A DNA stretch of 44,103 nt from an uncultured Litoreibacter sp. (GCA_938030665.1 CALHHY010000004.1:1-44103), one strand, 5' to 3'. Shown: positions 17,841 to 27,210, numbered from the stretch's first letter. The notes: generated by a model not told the origin, from the letters alone. A program made the numbers and translations.

Positions 17841-19034
17841 ATGTCCCAGACGCAAACGTCGCCACTCGCCCAACCGCTGACACTGCCGTGCGGCGCGATG
17901 CTAAAGAACCGGGTCGTCAAGTCTGCAATGTCAGACTCTCTTGGTGACGGGACAGGCAACCCAACCGACGATCAAATCAGGCTTTACGAGCGGTGGGCCA
18001 AAGGTGGTTTGGCGTTGTCGGTCATCGGCGAGGTTCAAGCTACGTCCCATTTTGCGGAGAAGCCCGGCAACCTCGTTTTGAATGGCCATTCAGATCACGC
18101 CTTTTTCAAGGCCCTCGCAACAGCAGGTGCAACCGACGGCGCACAGCTATGGCTGCAACTCGGGCACGCCGGCGCAATGGCGGACGCAGGGATCAGCACA
18201 CCCAAAGGGCCGAGCGCAATGGACTTACCCGGCCTGGCTTGCGGCGCGTTGACTCTGAGCGAAATACACGCGCTGCCAGCCGAATTTGCCCGCACCGCCG
18301 GCCTTGCCAAGGAGATTGGGTTCGCAGGTGTGCAGATACACGCAGCGCATGGGTTTCTGCTAAGTCAGTTCTTGTCACCCTTGTTCAACAAACGAGAGGA
18401 TGCCTATGGCGGTTCTCTGCAAAACCGGATGCGGCTGCTTCTTGACGTGATCGAAGCTGTTCGAAAGGCTGTAGGCCCCGAATATCCTGTGGGTATCAAG
18501 CTGAATGCTACCGATCAGCTAAAGGGCGGTTTCGCTGAGGACGACGCCCTTGAGGTCATCGCCGCAGTCGACAAAACAGCAATCGACCTTATCGACATCA
18601 GCGGCGGCACTTATTTCCCCGGCGCGGCATCATCGTCTGATCGGGCAGGCGCTGGCCCCTATTTTTTGGAATTCGCAGGTCGCGCCCGTGAAAGGACAAG
18701 CATTCCGTTGATGATCACGGGCGGGTTCAAAACGCTCGCTCAAGCCGAAAGCGCAGTTGCCGAGGGCAAGGCCGATCTCATCGGGTTGGCTCGTGCGTTG
18801 GTGGTCGATCCGGAGTTGCCATCTTACTGGCTGGCTGGTCAGCGTGGCGAACCAAAGTTTCCGCGCTTTGAAAACCCGCCAGAGGGTGGTGTGACCGCGT
18901 GGTACACAATGCAGATCACTCAGATTGCAAAGGGCGAACCTGCGCTTTCACCCGACGACTTAGAAGGTGCAGTCGAGGCTTATGAGAACCGAGACGAAAC
19001 GCAGCGGCGTTTATGGAATTCAAAGAATAGCTGA
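17841..19034 (+). CDS. NADH:flavin oxidoreductase (Old Yellow Enzyme family)
   Basis: A 397-aa FMN-dependent TIM-barrel reductase of the OYE family. Visible elements are LKNRVVKSAMSD near the start (FMN contact), LWLQLGHAGAMA, the active-site VQIHAAHGFLLSQFLSP with its His pair, NKREDAYGGSLQNRMRLL, VGIKLNA and the phosphate-binding ITGGFKT plus GLARALVVDP. It probably reduces activated C=C bonds of unsaturated carbonyls. Codon choice looks less G+C-biased than its neighbours, and about 220 non-coding bases precede it and 280 follow, so it may be a transferred single gene. GAGG precedes the ATG. Confidence 0.9.
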   Translation: MSQTQTSPLAQPLTLPCGAMLKNRVVKSAMSDSLGDGTGNPTDDQIRLYERWAKGGLALSVIGEVQATSHFAEKPGNLVLNGHSDHAFFKALATAGATDGAQLWLQLGHAGAMADAGISTPKGPSAMDLPGLACGALTLSEIHALPAEFARTAGLAKEIGFAGVQIHAAHGFLLSQFLSPLFNKREDAYGGSLQNRMRLLLDVIEAVRKAVGPEYPVGIKLNATDQLKGGFAEDDALEVIAAVDKTAIDLIDISGGTYFPGAASSSDRAGAGPYFLEFAGRARERTSIPLMITGGFKTLAQAESAVAEGKADLIGLARALVVDPELPSYWLAGQRGEPKFPRFENPPEGGVTAWYTMQITQIAKGEPALSPDDLEGAVEAYENRDETQRRLWNSKNS

Positions 19035-19316
19035 GCGTCGCGGGACTGCTGCGGAATGGGATCGTGTCACATGTTGGCGATGTTCGCCGCTCCCTCTTGG
19101 GCCCACCAAAACACAAAGTGGTTCGGATCGGACACGATGGACCTCCCGGCCAAGCATTGATCGACTTGAGCTAAATTAGCCGCGTTTGACCTATGCGGCC
19201 AACGCAAAACCGGTCTTCTCAAACGGGCGTTGTGGGTCAGCCAACCGGGGGCCATATCCCGGTCATGAAAGGCGGCGCTGCCGCCCCAGATATCGCCCCC
19301 AAAGGAGGCTGACACC

Positions 19317-19481
19317 ATGACCGCACTCATCAACTCCGTCCTGACCGCAGCCCTGAAACGCCGCGCCTATCTGCGCACGGCCTATGCGCTGGAAAATCTG
19401 CCGCGCGAGGTGGCTCTTGACCTCGACATCTACGCCGGCGACGCCCAGAAGATGGCCCGGCAGGCGGTTTACGGCGGCTAG
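19317..19481 (+). CDS. 54-aa DUF1127-like small protein
   Basis: A small basic protein with a near-perfect ribosome site (AAAGGAGG, 8 bases before the ATG). It starts MTALINSVLTAALKRRAYL and ends DAQKMARQAVYGG. The centre (YALENLPREVALDLDIY) matches the L-x2-L-x-R-E-x2-DLxI pattern of DUF1127/YjiS-like proteins, several of which act in RNA turnover or stress responses in Alphaproteobacteria. The assignment rests on pattern only. Its stop overlaps the stop of the convergent SLC13 gene by 3-4 bases. A 6-bp hairpin (GGCGGC / GCCGCC, 19271-19285) lies in its probable leader. Confidence 0.7.
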   Translation: MTALINSVLTAALKRRAYLRTAYALENLPREVALDLDIYAGDAQKMARQAVYGG

Positions 19482-21259
19482 AGCGGCCAGAAAACCAGGA
19501 TCGCGGGGATCGAGACGGCGACGACCAGAATTTCCAGTGGCAGCCCCATCCGCCAATAATCGCCAAACCCGTACCCCCCGGGCCCAAGGATCAGCGTGTT
19601 GTTCTTGTGGCCGATCGGGGTCAGGAAGGCGCAGCTTGCGGCGACGGCAACGGCCATCAGGAACGGGTCAGGGTTGACCCCCAGGGCGTTGGCCATCTGG
19701 ATGCCCACGGGCGCGGCCACGATGGCCGTTGCCGTGTTGTTTAGCACATCTGACAGGCTCATCGTGACCACCATCAGGATCGTCAGGATCGCCCAGGCCG
19801 GAAGTCCTTCGGTGAGGGAGACGAGCGAGCCCGCGATCAGCTCCGTCCCGCCGGAGGCCTCAAGCGCTTGACCTAGCGGGATCATGGAGCCCAACAGCAC
19901 CACAACCGGCCACTCGATATGGTCATAGATCTCGGTTATCGGGATGATCTTGGCCAGCACGAAGGCCACGACGACGATCCCCAAGGCCACGGGCAGGTAG
20001 ACCAGGCCCAGTGAGGCCGCCAGCACCGCAGTGCCAAACAGCCCGATGGCCAGCCAGACTTTGGTGTCATCGGTAACCACCAGACCCCTGTCCGCCAGCG
20101 GCAGGCAGCCCAGCCATTCGGTTACCGACGCCGCGTTCTCGGGTGCGACCAGCAACAGAAGGATGTCGCCGGTTTGCACCTTTGTTTTGCGCATCTGCGA
20201 CTTGATCGTCCTGCCTTGCCGCGAAATGCCCATCAACAGCGCCTGCTGGCGCCAGGTGAGGCCGACTGCTTGGGCGGTCTTGCCGCTGATGCGCGACTGG
20301 TCGGTGACCACAACTTCAATGACGGTCAGCCCGTCATTTTCGGCGCGCAGGATTTCCTCCCGCTTGTCATCGGCAAATTGCAACGACACGGCGGCGCGGA
20401 ACTCGTCCAGCGCGTCGGGCGTGGCCTCAAGTACCAGCGCGTCGCCCGCACCGATCACCCGGTTCTGCCCCGACCCGTAGCGCCGTTTGCCCCCTTGAAT
20501 GATGCCGATCACGGCCACGTCGGCTTTCTCGGCATCCTCGTTAAGCTCGCTGAGGCGTTTGCCGATCAGCTTGGAGTCTTCGGGCACCACCAGTTCCGCG
20601 ATATATTCGGCATAGTCGTCCATCGGGTTGCCCGATTGGTGCTCGCCGGTGCGCTGCGGAATCAGCCGCCAGCCGACCAGCGCCACAAAGGCCAGCCCCG
20701 CAATCGCGGTAACCCCGCCGACGGGCGCGAAGTCGAACATGCGAAACGGCTCGCCCAATTGGTCTTGCCTGATCGAGGCGATGATGATGTTGGGGGGCGT
20801 GCCGATCAGGGTGACCATGCCGCCAAGGATTGTCGCAAAGGACAGCGGCATCAGCGACAGCGCCGGGGTGCGTCCCGCCTTTCGGGCCGTCTGGATATCA
20901 ACAGGCATAAGCAGCGCAAGCGCCGCAACGTTGTTCATGAAGGCCGACAGCACGCCGCCCACGACCCCCATCAACGCGATGTGCGCGCCAAGCGCCCGCG
21001 AGGCGTCAACCAGCGTCCGAGTGATCAGAAAAACCGCGCCAGACCTGACCAGCCCGGCTGAGACGACAAGCACAAGGGCCACGACCAGGGTAGCGGAATG
21101 GCCAAACCCGGCAAAGGCGTCCTTGGTATCCACCACGCCCAGAACGACGCCCAGCATCAGCGCCGAAAAGGCCACAAGGTCATAGCGCCAGCGCCCCCAA
21201 AGCAGGAACACGAACACGCCGCCAAAAAGCGAGAAGAGGATGATCTGATCAGTTGTCAT
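19478..21259 (-). CDS. SLC13-family permease with two RCK_C domains (paralogue)
   Basis: A 593-aa permease with the same domain order as the one at 15386: membrane segments about 1-200, two TrkA-C domains (about 215-300, ELVVPEDSKLIGKRLSELN; and 310-390, RISGKTAQAVGLTWRQ), then membrane segments to the end. Ion-site loops: SAFMNNVAALALLMPV, TLIGTPPNIIIASIRQ, SDVLNNTATAIVAAPVG. The loop residues differ from the first copy (TPPN versus TSTN), suggesting a different anion. It is convergent with the small DUF1127-like gene and monocistronic. Confidence 0.9.
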   Translation of the reverse strand: MTTDQIILFSLFGGVFVFLLWGRWRYDLVAFSALMLGVVLGVVDTKDAFAGFGHSATLVVALVLVVSAGLVRSGAVFLITRTLVDASRALGAHIALMGVVGGVLSAFMNNVAALALLMPVDIQTARKAGRTPALSLMPLSFATILGGMVTLIGTPPNIIIASIRQDQLGEPFRMFDFAPVGGVTAIAGLAFVALVGWRLIPQRTGEHQSGNPMDDYAEYIAELVVPEDSKLIGKRLSELNEDAEKADVAVIGIIQGGKRRYGSGQNRVIGAGDALVLEATPDALDEFRAAVSLQFADDKREEILRAENDGLTVIEVVVTDQSRISGKTAQAVGLTWRQQALLMGISRQGRTIKSQMRKTKVQTGDILLLLVAPENAASVTEWLGCLPLADRGLVVTDDTKVWLAIGLFGTAVLAASLGLVYLPVALGIVVVAFVLAKIIPITEIYDHIEWPVVVLLGSMIPLGQALEASGGTELIAGSLVSLTEGLPAWAILTILMVVTMSLSDVLNNTATAIVAAPVGIQMANALGVNPDPFLMAVAVAASCAFLTPIGHKNNTLILGPGGYGFGDYWRMGLPLEILVVAVSIPAILVFWPL

Positions 21260-21347
21260 GCCGCGAGACTGCCCCGCATCGCGGGAGGGGGAAAGAGGGA
21301 AATGCTGGCGCCCCCACGCATCTGTGTTCTGCTATTGTCAGGCGCCT

Positions 21348-22073
21348 CTAGGCCGGACCGGGAAAAATCTGCTTCATTTCGCGGTCAAAGGCGGCCCAGG
21401 ACATGCTTGCTTTGTTGCCCGCGAAGCCGTGGTAGTAGGACCGTCCCGTGGAAGTCGGGAAACCGGCCCAGATCTTGGCGAGGTTTTTCATGAAAGCGTG
21501 ACGGGGCAGATCGCCTTGTTTCATGGCGGGCAGCCCGGCCTCCCGTAGCAGAATATCTGCCAGCCGGTCCTGCACATCGGGGGAGAAGCGGATATCGCGG
21601 GGCAGCTTCAGCTCCCGCGCGAGCCGGCGCAGGGTTTTCGGGATGAACTGATACCGCCCGATCGCGTGCGGTTGTCGGGGGGTGGCCGCAATCCAGTCAT
21701 AAATCTCGCCAAGCGTCATCTGCGTGGGGGGCTTGGCGGGCTTTATCTTTGCGCCGTGCTGCACCGCGTCATAGCCATCACGCCGCGATTCAGCGGATTC
21801 GATCAGTTGGCGCAGGCGCGCCACCTGCGCTGATGACCCCACCTGCGGCACCGGTGAAATGCGCGGCGCGCGCGGCGCGAAAAAACCGGTGTCGTGGGTA
21901 GCATACAGACTGCCGCCGCCCCTGGGTTTCGGCGCGTCCTGGGCAGGCAAGGTGATCAGCGCCACGCGGGCGGTATCATCCCTTTGAAACAACGAGCCAT
22001 TTGCAAAAACCGGCTGCACCAGCGCAAGTGCGAGCGTCAGAAACGCGGATAAACCCCAGGGTAGGGCAGGCAT
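21348..22073 (-). CDS. secreted lysozyme/transglycosylase-like protein
   Basis: A 241-aa protein with a signal peptide (LSAFLTLALALVQPVFANG). Residues 90-240 look like a lysozyme-like fold: LRQLIESAESRRDGYDAVQHG with the likely catalytic Glu (IESAES), MTLGEIYDWI, then AIGRYQFIPKTLRRLA, which is typical of muramidases and transglycosylases that place a G-R-Y-Q-F segment after the catalytic helix, and FSPDVQDRLADILL. A role in cell-wall turnover is inferred. The exact family is uncertain. It is divergent from yebC. Confidence 0.7.
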   Translation of the reverse strand: MPALPWGLSAFLTLALALVQPVFANGSLFQRDDTARVALITLPAQDAPKPRGGGSLYATHDTGFFAPRAPRISPVPQVGSSAQVARLRQLIESAESRRDGYDAVQHGAKIKPAKPPTQMTLGEIYDWIAATPRQPHAIGRYQFIPKTLRRLARELKLPRDIRFSPDVQDRLADILLREAGLPAMKQGDLPRHAFMKNLAKIWAGFPTSTGRSYYHGFAGNKASMSWAAFDREMKQIFPGPA

Positions 22074-22126
22074 ACGGACCTCATTCTAAGGGCACTGATT
22101 ACGCCTGATGAAATGGGTGCAAAACA

Positions 22127-22156
22127 TTGACATCGCGTTGCGGACCTTCGTCCTAG
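22127..22156 (+). promoter_or_regulatory. candidate promoter upstream of yebC
   Basis: A perfect TTGACA hexamer at 22127-22132 lies in the 205-base gap between the divergent lysozyme-like gene and yebC. The -10 region about 17 bases further is only weakly AT-rich (TCCTAG), so this is a tentative call. Confidence 0.25.
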
Positions 22157-22278
22157 CCACGCAAATTGCAAACAATTCTATCTAAATGCCAACCGCCATG
22201 CGGGATTGCGGGGCGGAGCAGGCTTGGATAAGACATCTCGCAACCAATGCACGATCGCCGAAGAAGAGGGAGAGACCC

Positions 22279-23019
22279 GTGGCAGGACACTCGAAATGGG
22301 CCAATATTCAGCACCGCAAAGGCCGCCAGGACGCGGCGCGCTCCAAGCTGTTCTCCAAGCTCGCGAAGGAAATCACGGTCGCCGCCAAAATGGGCGACCC
22401 GGACCCGGACAAAAACCCACGCCTGCGGCTGGCGGTGAAGGAGGCCAAGTCGCAATCGGTCCCTAAGGACGTCATTGACCGCGCCATCAAGAAAAGCCAG
22501 GCCGGGGACGCCGAGAATTACGATGAGATTCGCTACGAAGGCTACGGCCCTGGCGGCGTGGCGGTGATCGTTGAGGCGATGACCGACAACAGGAACCGCA
22601 CGGCCTCCACAGTGCGGTCTACCTTCTCGAAGAACGGCGGCAATCTGGGGGAGACCGGGTCGGTTGGCTTCATGTTCGACCGGAAGGGTCAAGTCATCTA
22701 TCCCGCCGAGGTGGGCGACGCGGATACGGTCATGATGGCCGCCATCGAGGCCGGAGCCGAAGATTGCGAAAGCTCCGAGGATGGCCACGTCATCATCTGC
22801 GCCGATACCGACCTGAACGCTGTTTCGACGGCGCTAGAGGCGGAGCTGGGCGAGTCGCAAAGCACCAAGCTGATCTGGCAGCCCACCACCACTACGGAGC
22901 TGGACCTGGAGGGCATGCAGAAGCTGATGAAGCTGATGGATGCGCTGGAAGATGATGACGACATCCAGAACGTGACGGCCAATTTCGAGGCCTCCGACGA
23001 GGTGATGGAGCAGCTTTAA
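22279..23019 (+). CDS. yebC: YebC/PmpR-family regulatory protein
   Basis: A 246-aa protein with the complete family signature: [18 protein letters not shown] at the start, [37 protein letters not shown], and [16 protein letters not shown]. YebC proteins act as DNA-binding regulators and, in some bacteria, as factors that relieve ribosome stalling. The family N-terminus fixes a GTG start at 22279, preceded by GAGGGA. It is followed at once by a hairpin terminator, so it is probably monocistronic. The usual partner ruvC is not adjacent. Confidence 0.96.
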   Translation: MAGHSKWANIQHRKGRQDAARSKLFSKLAKEITVAAKMGDPDPDKNPRLRLAVKEAKSQSVPKDVIDRAIKKSQAGDAENYDEIRYEGYGPGGVAVIVEAMTDNRNRTASTVRSTFSKNGGNLGETGSVGFMFDRKGQVIYPAEVGDADTVMMAAIEAGAEDCESSEDGHVIICADTDLNAVSTALEAELGESQSTKLIWQPTTTTELDLEGMQKLMKLMDALEDDDDIQNVTANFEASDEVMEQL

Positions 23020-23038
23020 GGGGCGCCTAAGAGGCCCC
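23020..23038 (+). terminator. hairpin after yebC
   Basis: GGGGC (23020-23024) pairs with GCCCC (23034-23038) directly after the yebC stop codon. There is only a short AATT after it and no strong T tract, so it is a weak rho-independent terminator or a transcript end stabiliser. Confidence 0.5.
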
Positions 23039-23138
23039 AATTCAAGACCGATTTAAAAGTTGGTTGAGTTTTGGGCGAGAAACTTTACGCTGTCAGCATT
23101 TAGCAGAAGTTATTCTTTTATGTTTGGCAGTAATTCAA

Positions 23139-25565
23139 ATGACGAAGTGTGTTGCGCGTTACGGCAATAACAGGCCGTGTAAAAATGATGTTTGTGACCA
23201 AGGAGGCGGTTTTTTTTGTGACCGACATTGGCGTGATGCCGTTGCCGGGCATGCGCCTCAACTCAAAAAGAAAGACATAATCGGCGCTGCAAAGCACGCC
23301 GCGGCCGAGAGATACAGAGACTTTCTTTTCAATGAGGGCGAGGTTACGCCACCTCCGCAACCGAAGGTAGCAGGCGACGCGCCGGATGCCGGTGCAACGC
23401 CCTCAGGCGATGGCGATGCGCAAGCTGCGAATAGCCAACCCAATGGCGGGGCCAATGCGGGCGCAGACGGCAGCGAGGGAGGTCACGCCGCGCCCGAAAG
23501 CAAGCTCAAGAAAGAAAACCATACGACTTGGCTTGGTGCTTTGTTGGATGGAAAAATCCTCGGCCTCGCCTTCTTTGGCATCGCAATTTACATCGCCGAA
23601 CTCATCGAAATGAAGGTGCTTGAGGTTCCTGCGGGGGCCGCGTTTTCCAGTTTTGATGTCGCCTTTCTGGCCTTGGGAAATACCGTCCCGCTTTTGATGT
23701 CCATTGTTTTTGTCGCGGTACCATTCGCACTCATGGTGTTTGGCCTCTTGCTCCTTGTTGCCGGTATAGCCGCCCTCGGTGTGTTTCTGGTCGGTAGTGG
23801 GCGGGTGCTCATGCAGCCTGGGGACGTGGAGAAACGAACGGTAAAACTGCCAAATCCATTTCGCAGTGCAGGGATGCGGTTTTCGTCGATTGCGTATGGT
23901 GGAACAAAAAGGGTCTTCAACAGTCTTACCTCGGGTGGTCCTTGCCCGTCCCCGGCATTTTTCTTGCGATCTGCGCTTGGGATCCTGGTCGTCAGCTTTT
24001 TCTGGCTATTCACCTGGGCCGTCACGAAGAATTTTGACGACCAGGTTCGCAATATCGAAGTCGCGGGCCACTGGCGGATATGTGGTCCGGATGAGGAGGA
24101 CGGTAATCCAGTTCAAGGCGAGACTGTAGTTCGAGGAGAGGAGCCGTTGCCGAACAAGGTGTACTGGCGGGATTTGCGGTTTGGTTGCGTTATTAGACAG
24201 AACTGGGAACTGCGAACTAACTCCCTGTCTTCGATTGGTGATCTCCCCCCAATTTCTTCGTGGAACTACTATTTGGTTCGCGCTTTCTTGGCGACCAAAC
24301 CGGTGAACCTGATCACCGACCTCGATTGGTCAGCGGAGAAAGGTCACTTCGTGTTTACCGACAGACATCACCTTGCGGCCTCCAACCTGGCTGTCGAGCA
24401 TGTGATAAAGCGGCCAGAAATAGGGGACTCGGACCAGGCAATTTCCGAAGCTTTAGATGTCGTGGTTCCCGTTCCGCGCAGACGTTATTCCCAACCGGTT
24501 ATCTATATCGGAAATTTTGGGGAATGGGCATTTGTCGCGCTAGACAAGTATCGCGATCATCGCGTTATGGTCAGGCGAGCTCATATTCAGGAATTCGTAG
24601 TAAAGCCGGCTCCGATATTTGTTGATCGGCCCTTACCGCCAGAAAACTCTGACGATCCCGGCGACTCGCTGCCATCTGATGGCGGCGCCGCACAGATCGC
24701 AAAACTACAGATGCGATTTGAAGAGCATATACGCAGCACACGTGATGCCCACGAAAACCTGCTCGACAAGTTGACAGCTTTTCAAGCGGTCAATGCGCAA
24801 ACCTACTCGATGCTATCGATCATGAGGCGCGCCGGGCGGCCGGAGGCCATACCTGTGCAAGTGCTTCCAATAGTCTTGAAGCCGCAGGTCGACGTGCAAC
24901 CCATCATCGAATTGCCCGACGAAATTGTACTGAGCCCGAATATCGTAATCGATGAGACATATGAGAAGATAATCAGTACGTTCTTCGAAAAACGACCTGT
25001 CGTGACCGGGCTGGATCAGCTTGCTCATAAAGGAGCTGTGACGCGCCACCCTGACGCTTTTGACAGTTTCGCCCAGGAGCTGGTGTCGCTTTTTGGGTCA
25101 CATAGCAATGCTCTGGCAGACAGTTGCATCCACGCTGGTCATCTGGATTTCCGCGAGGGACAAAGCCGCCCCGACGCGAGCCAGGCCGACCTGGATGCCA
25201 GAAACATGCTCGTTGCGAACCTACGCCAGATACTGGCAGCGATACAGGAACGGACAAAGCAGGCAAACGGCCAGCCTTCTGGCAATGATCCCGCAGTCAT
25301 TCTGATCCAGGGTGGCGCGAGCCCAACAGGGTCGAGCGACATGAATGTGCGCCTGTCAGAACAGCGGGCCGAGTGGGTACGACAGTGGTTGATTGATGAG
25401 CTTGTAGGGGCTGGGTCCATTTACGAGCAGGAGGATGCGCTGCGCGAGAAACGGGTCGCTCTTGTGCCTTTCGGACGCGGAGAACGTTTTCACAATGTCT
25501 CTAAGCTTGATGTCGTCCGCTCGCCCCGCGCTGTAACGATAGAGGTTTGCGCGCCTAAGGCGTGA
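23139..25565 (+). CDS. large membrane protein with Cys/His N-terminus and OmpA-like C-terminus
   Basis: An 808-aa protein of no family I recognise. Residues 4-30 hold four Cys and one His (C4, C14, C19, C27, H30), suggesting a small zinc site. Residues 70-125 are a Pro/Ala/Gly-rich linker. Hydrophobic stretches lie at about 139-157, 183-220 and 275-295. A long soluble part follows, with a possible coiled region near 550-600. The last ~120 residues look OmpA-like: LDFREGQSR, ILIQGGASPTGSSDMNVRLS, then EQRAEWVRQWL. ATG at 23139 is preferred because the Cys cluster starts there, but no clear ribosome site is seen; a TTG at 23064 is in frame. Base use is less G+C-rich than yebC next door. Confidence 0.75.
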   Translation: MTKCVARYGNNRPCKNDVCDQGGGFFCDRHWRDAVAGHAPQLKKKDIIGAAKHAAAERYRDFLFNEGEVTPPPQPKVAGDAPDAGATPSGDGDAQAANSQPNGGANAGADGSEGGHAAPESKLKKENHTTWLGALLDGKILGLAFFGIAIYIAELIEMKVLEVPAGAAFSSFDVAFLALGNTVPLLMSIVFVAVPFALMVFGLLLLVAGIAALGVFLVGSGRVLMQPGDVEKRTVKLPNPFRSAGMRFSSIAYGGTKRVFNSLTSGGPCPSPAFFLRSALGILVVSFFWLFTWAVTKNFDDQVRNIEVAGHWRICGPDEEDGNPVQGETVVRGEEPLPNKVYWRDLRFGCVIRQNWELRTNSLSSIGDLPPISSWNYYLVRAFLATKPVNLITDLDWSAEKGHFVFTDRHHLAASNLAVEHVIKRPEIGDSDQAISEALDVVVPVPRRRYSQPVIYIGNFGEWAFVALDKYRDHRVMVRRAHIQEFVVKPAPIFVDRPLPPENSDDPGDSLPSDGGAAQIAKLQMRFEEHIRSTRDAHENLLDKLTAFQAVNAQTYSMLSIMRRAGRPEAIPVQVLPIVLKPQVDVQPIIELPDEIVLSPNIVIDETYEKIISTFFEKRPVVTGLDQLAHKGAVTRHPDAFDSFAQELVSLFGSHSNALADSCIHAGHLDFREGQSRPDASQADLDARNMLVANLRQILAAIQERTKQANGQPSGNDPAVILIQGGASPTGSSDMNVRLSEQRAEWVRQWLIDELVGAGSIYEQEDALREKRVALVPFGRGERFHNVSKLDVVRSPRAVTIEVCAPKA

Positions 25566-25645
25566 AATCTGAAGTCTCGACGGGATATTACAAAAAAGGT
25601 AACGTGGCTTGTCTTCCGGCGAACTACTGCGGTATCGCCCGCCCT

Positions 25646-26248
25646 ATGACCGCAGCTTTCGCCGGGTTCACGCTCGGTTTCTCCCTCATCCTTGCCATCG
25701 GGTCGCAGAACGCGTTTGTGCTGCGTCAAGGCCTCAGGCGCAGCCATGTGCTGGCGGTGGTACTGACCTGCGCGGTCTCGGACGGGCTGCTGATCGCGGC
25801 AGGTGTGGGCGGCTTCGGCCGTCTGACAGAGCTCGCGCCCTGGTTCGCGCCTGCGATGCGCTACGGGGGGGCTGCGTTTCTGATCGTCTACGGGCTGCTT
25901 TCCTTCCGATCCGCCTGGCAGGGCAATGACGGGTTGCAGGCCGACGGGCAGGGGGCGGGCTCCCTGAAAGCCGCGGTGTTGACCTGCCTCGCGCTGACCT
26001 GGCTGAACCCGCATGTCTATCTGGATACGGTGGTGCTGCTGGGCTCCATCTCCGCTCAATACGAGGGGCAGCGGCTGCAGTTTGGGCTGGGGGCGGTCAC
26101 GGCCTCCTTCACCTTCTTTTTCGCGCTTGGCTTCGGGGCGCGGGCCTTGGCGCCGCTGTTTGCCAGACCGCGGGCGTGGCAGGTTCTGGACGTGGTGGTG
26201 GGGCTGACCATGTGGGCCATTGCGGCAAGCCTGATTTTTGGCCACTGA
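25646..26248 (+). CDS. LysE/ArgO-family amino acid exporter
   Basis: A 200-aa inner-membrane protein with about six hydrophobic helices. It has the LysE signature at the start (GFSLILAIGSQNAFVLRQGL) and LTWLNPHVYLDTVVLLGSI in the middle, which match the lysine/arginine exporters rather than the RhtB branch. Probably exports basic amino acids. The open frame extends upstream to 25562, but the family start is the ATG at 25646. Confidence 0.92.
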   Translation: MTAAFAGFTLGFSLILAIGSQNAFVLRQGLRRSHVLAVVLTCAVSDGLLIAAGVGGFGRLTELAPWFAPAMRYGGAAFLIVYGLLSFRSAWQGNDGLQADGQGAGSLKAAVLTCLALTWLNPHVYLDTVVLLGSISAQYEGQRLQFGLGAVTASFTFFFALGFGARALAPLFARPRAWQVLDVVVGLTMWAIAASLIFGH

Positions 26249-26307
26249 CCACCCATACCACGCCGATTGGGCTTGCAGCCCCGCGCCGCCCGCTATCTGA
26301 TCGCCCC

Positions 26308-27210
26308 ATGGCCGCATCCAACCATAACCCGGTAAAAGGCGTCTTCTGGATGCTGATGACGGGGCTGTTCTTCGTGGCCGTCACGGCAGTGGTCAAATAT
26401 GTGGGCGACGGGCTGCCCGCGGCGGAGGCCGCCTTCCTGCGTTACCTGCTGGGCCTCGTTTTCCTCATTCCGATGATCCCGGCAATGCGTGCGGTAACGC
26501 TGACGCCGAAACTGTATAAAATCTTCGCCTTCCGGGGCGTGGTACATTCGCTTGGCGTGACGCTGTGGTTTTATTCGATGACCAAGATCTCCATCGCGGA
26601 GGTGACGTCGATGAATTACCTTAACCCGGTCTATGTCACGCTGGCAGCGGCGTTGTTTCTGGGGGAGAAGCTGGCTTTCCGCCGCATCCTTGCAATCGCC
26701 GCAGCGCTGGCGGGCGCCATGATCATCCTGCGCCCCGGCTTCAGGGAGCTGAACTCCGGCCATTTCGCGATGATCTTCACGGCGATCCTGTTTGCGGGTT
26801 CCTATCTCAGCGCGAAGCTGACGGCGGATGAGGTCTCCCCCTCGGTGGTCGTGTTCATGCTGTCGGTCACGGTGACGATTGGGCTGGCCCCCATGGCTTT
26901 CGCGGTCTGGGTGACGCCGACCTTGGCGCAGTTGGGCTGGATGTTCCTGCTGGCCGCTTTGGCCACGGCGGGGCACTACACGATGACCATGGCCTTTGCC
27001 GCCGCCCCGCTAACCGTGACCCAGCCCGTCACCTTCGTTCAGCTCGTCTGGGCGGTGCTGCTGGGGTGGCTGGTCTTTGATGAGGCGATAGATATCTGGG
27101 TGGTCATGGGCGGCGTCATCATCCTGTCGGCGGTCACCTTTATCACGCTGCGCGAGGCGCGGCTGAAGCGGCAGCGCATGACGCCCAACCCGCATGAGAC
27201 CAAGGTTTAG
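26308..27210 (+). CDS. DMT-superfamily (EamA) transporter
   Basis: A 300-aa protein with about ten hydrophobic helices in two EamA repeats. Landmarks are GVFWMLMTGLFFVAVTAVVK, AAEAAFLRYLLGLVFLIP, the typical TSMNYLNPVYVTLAAALFLGE at the end of repeat one, and VQLVWAVLLGWLVFDEAID in repeat two. A drug or metabolite exporter of unknown substrate. The ATG at 26308 follows the LysE gene by 59 bases; a longer frame overlapping LysE is ignored. Confidence 0.9.
   Translation: MAASNHNPVKGVFWMLMTGLFFVAVTAVVKYVGDGLPAAEAAFLRYLLGLVFLIPMIPAMRAVTLTPKLYKIFAFRGVVHSLGVTLWFYSMTKISIAEVTSMNYLNPVYVTLAAALFLGEKLAFRRILAIAAALAGAMIILRPGFRELNSGHFAMIFTAILFAGSYLSAKLTADEVSPSVVVFMLSVTVTIGLAPMAFAVWVTPTLAQLGWMFLLAALATAGHYTMTMAFAAAPLTVTQPVTFVQLVWAVLLGWLVFDEAIDIWVVMGGVIILSAVTFITLREARLKRQRMTPNPHETKV

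Noticed and set aside
19067..19333. 88-codon minus-strand frame in the gap before the second SLC13 gene
   Set aside because: No ribosome site or recognised domain, and it overlaps the ribosome site and start of the well-supported 54-aa gene; kept only as a possible remnant.
20174..21061. 295-codon frame antisense to the second SLC13 permease gene
   Set aside because: The hydrophobic permease on the minus strand is convincing; the opposite frame is hydrophilic, His/Arg/Gln-rich, as expected for a shadow.
25490..26317. 275-codon frame antisense to lysE
   Set aside because: Gln/Arg/Pro-rich shadow of a clear LysE exporter.
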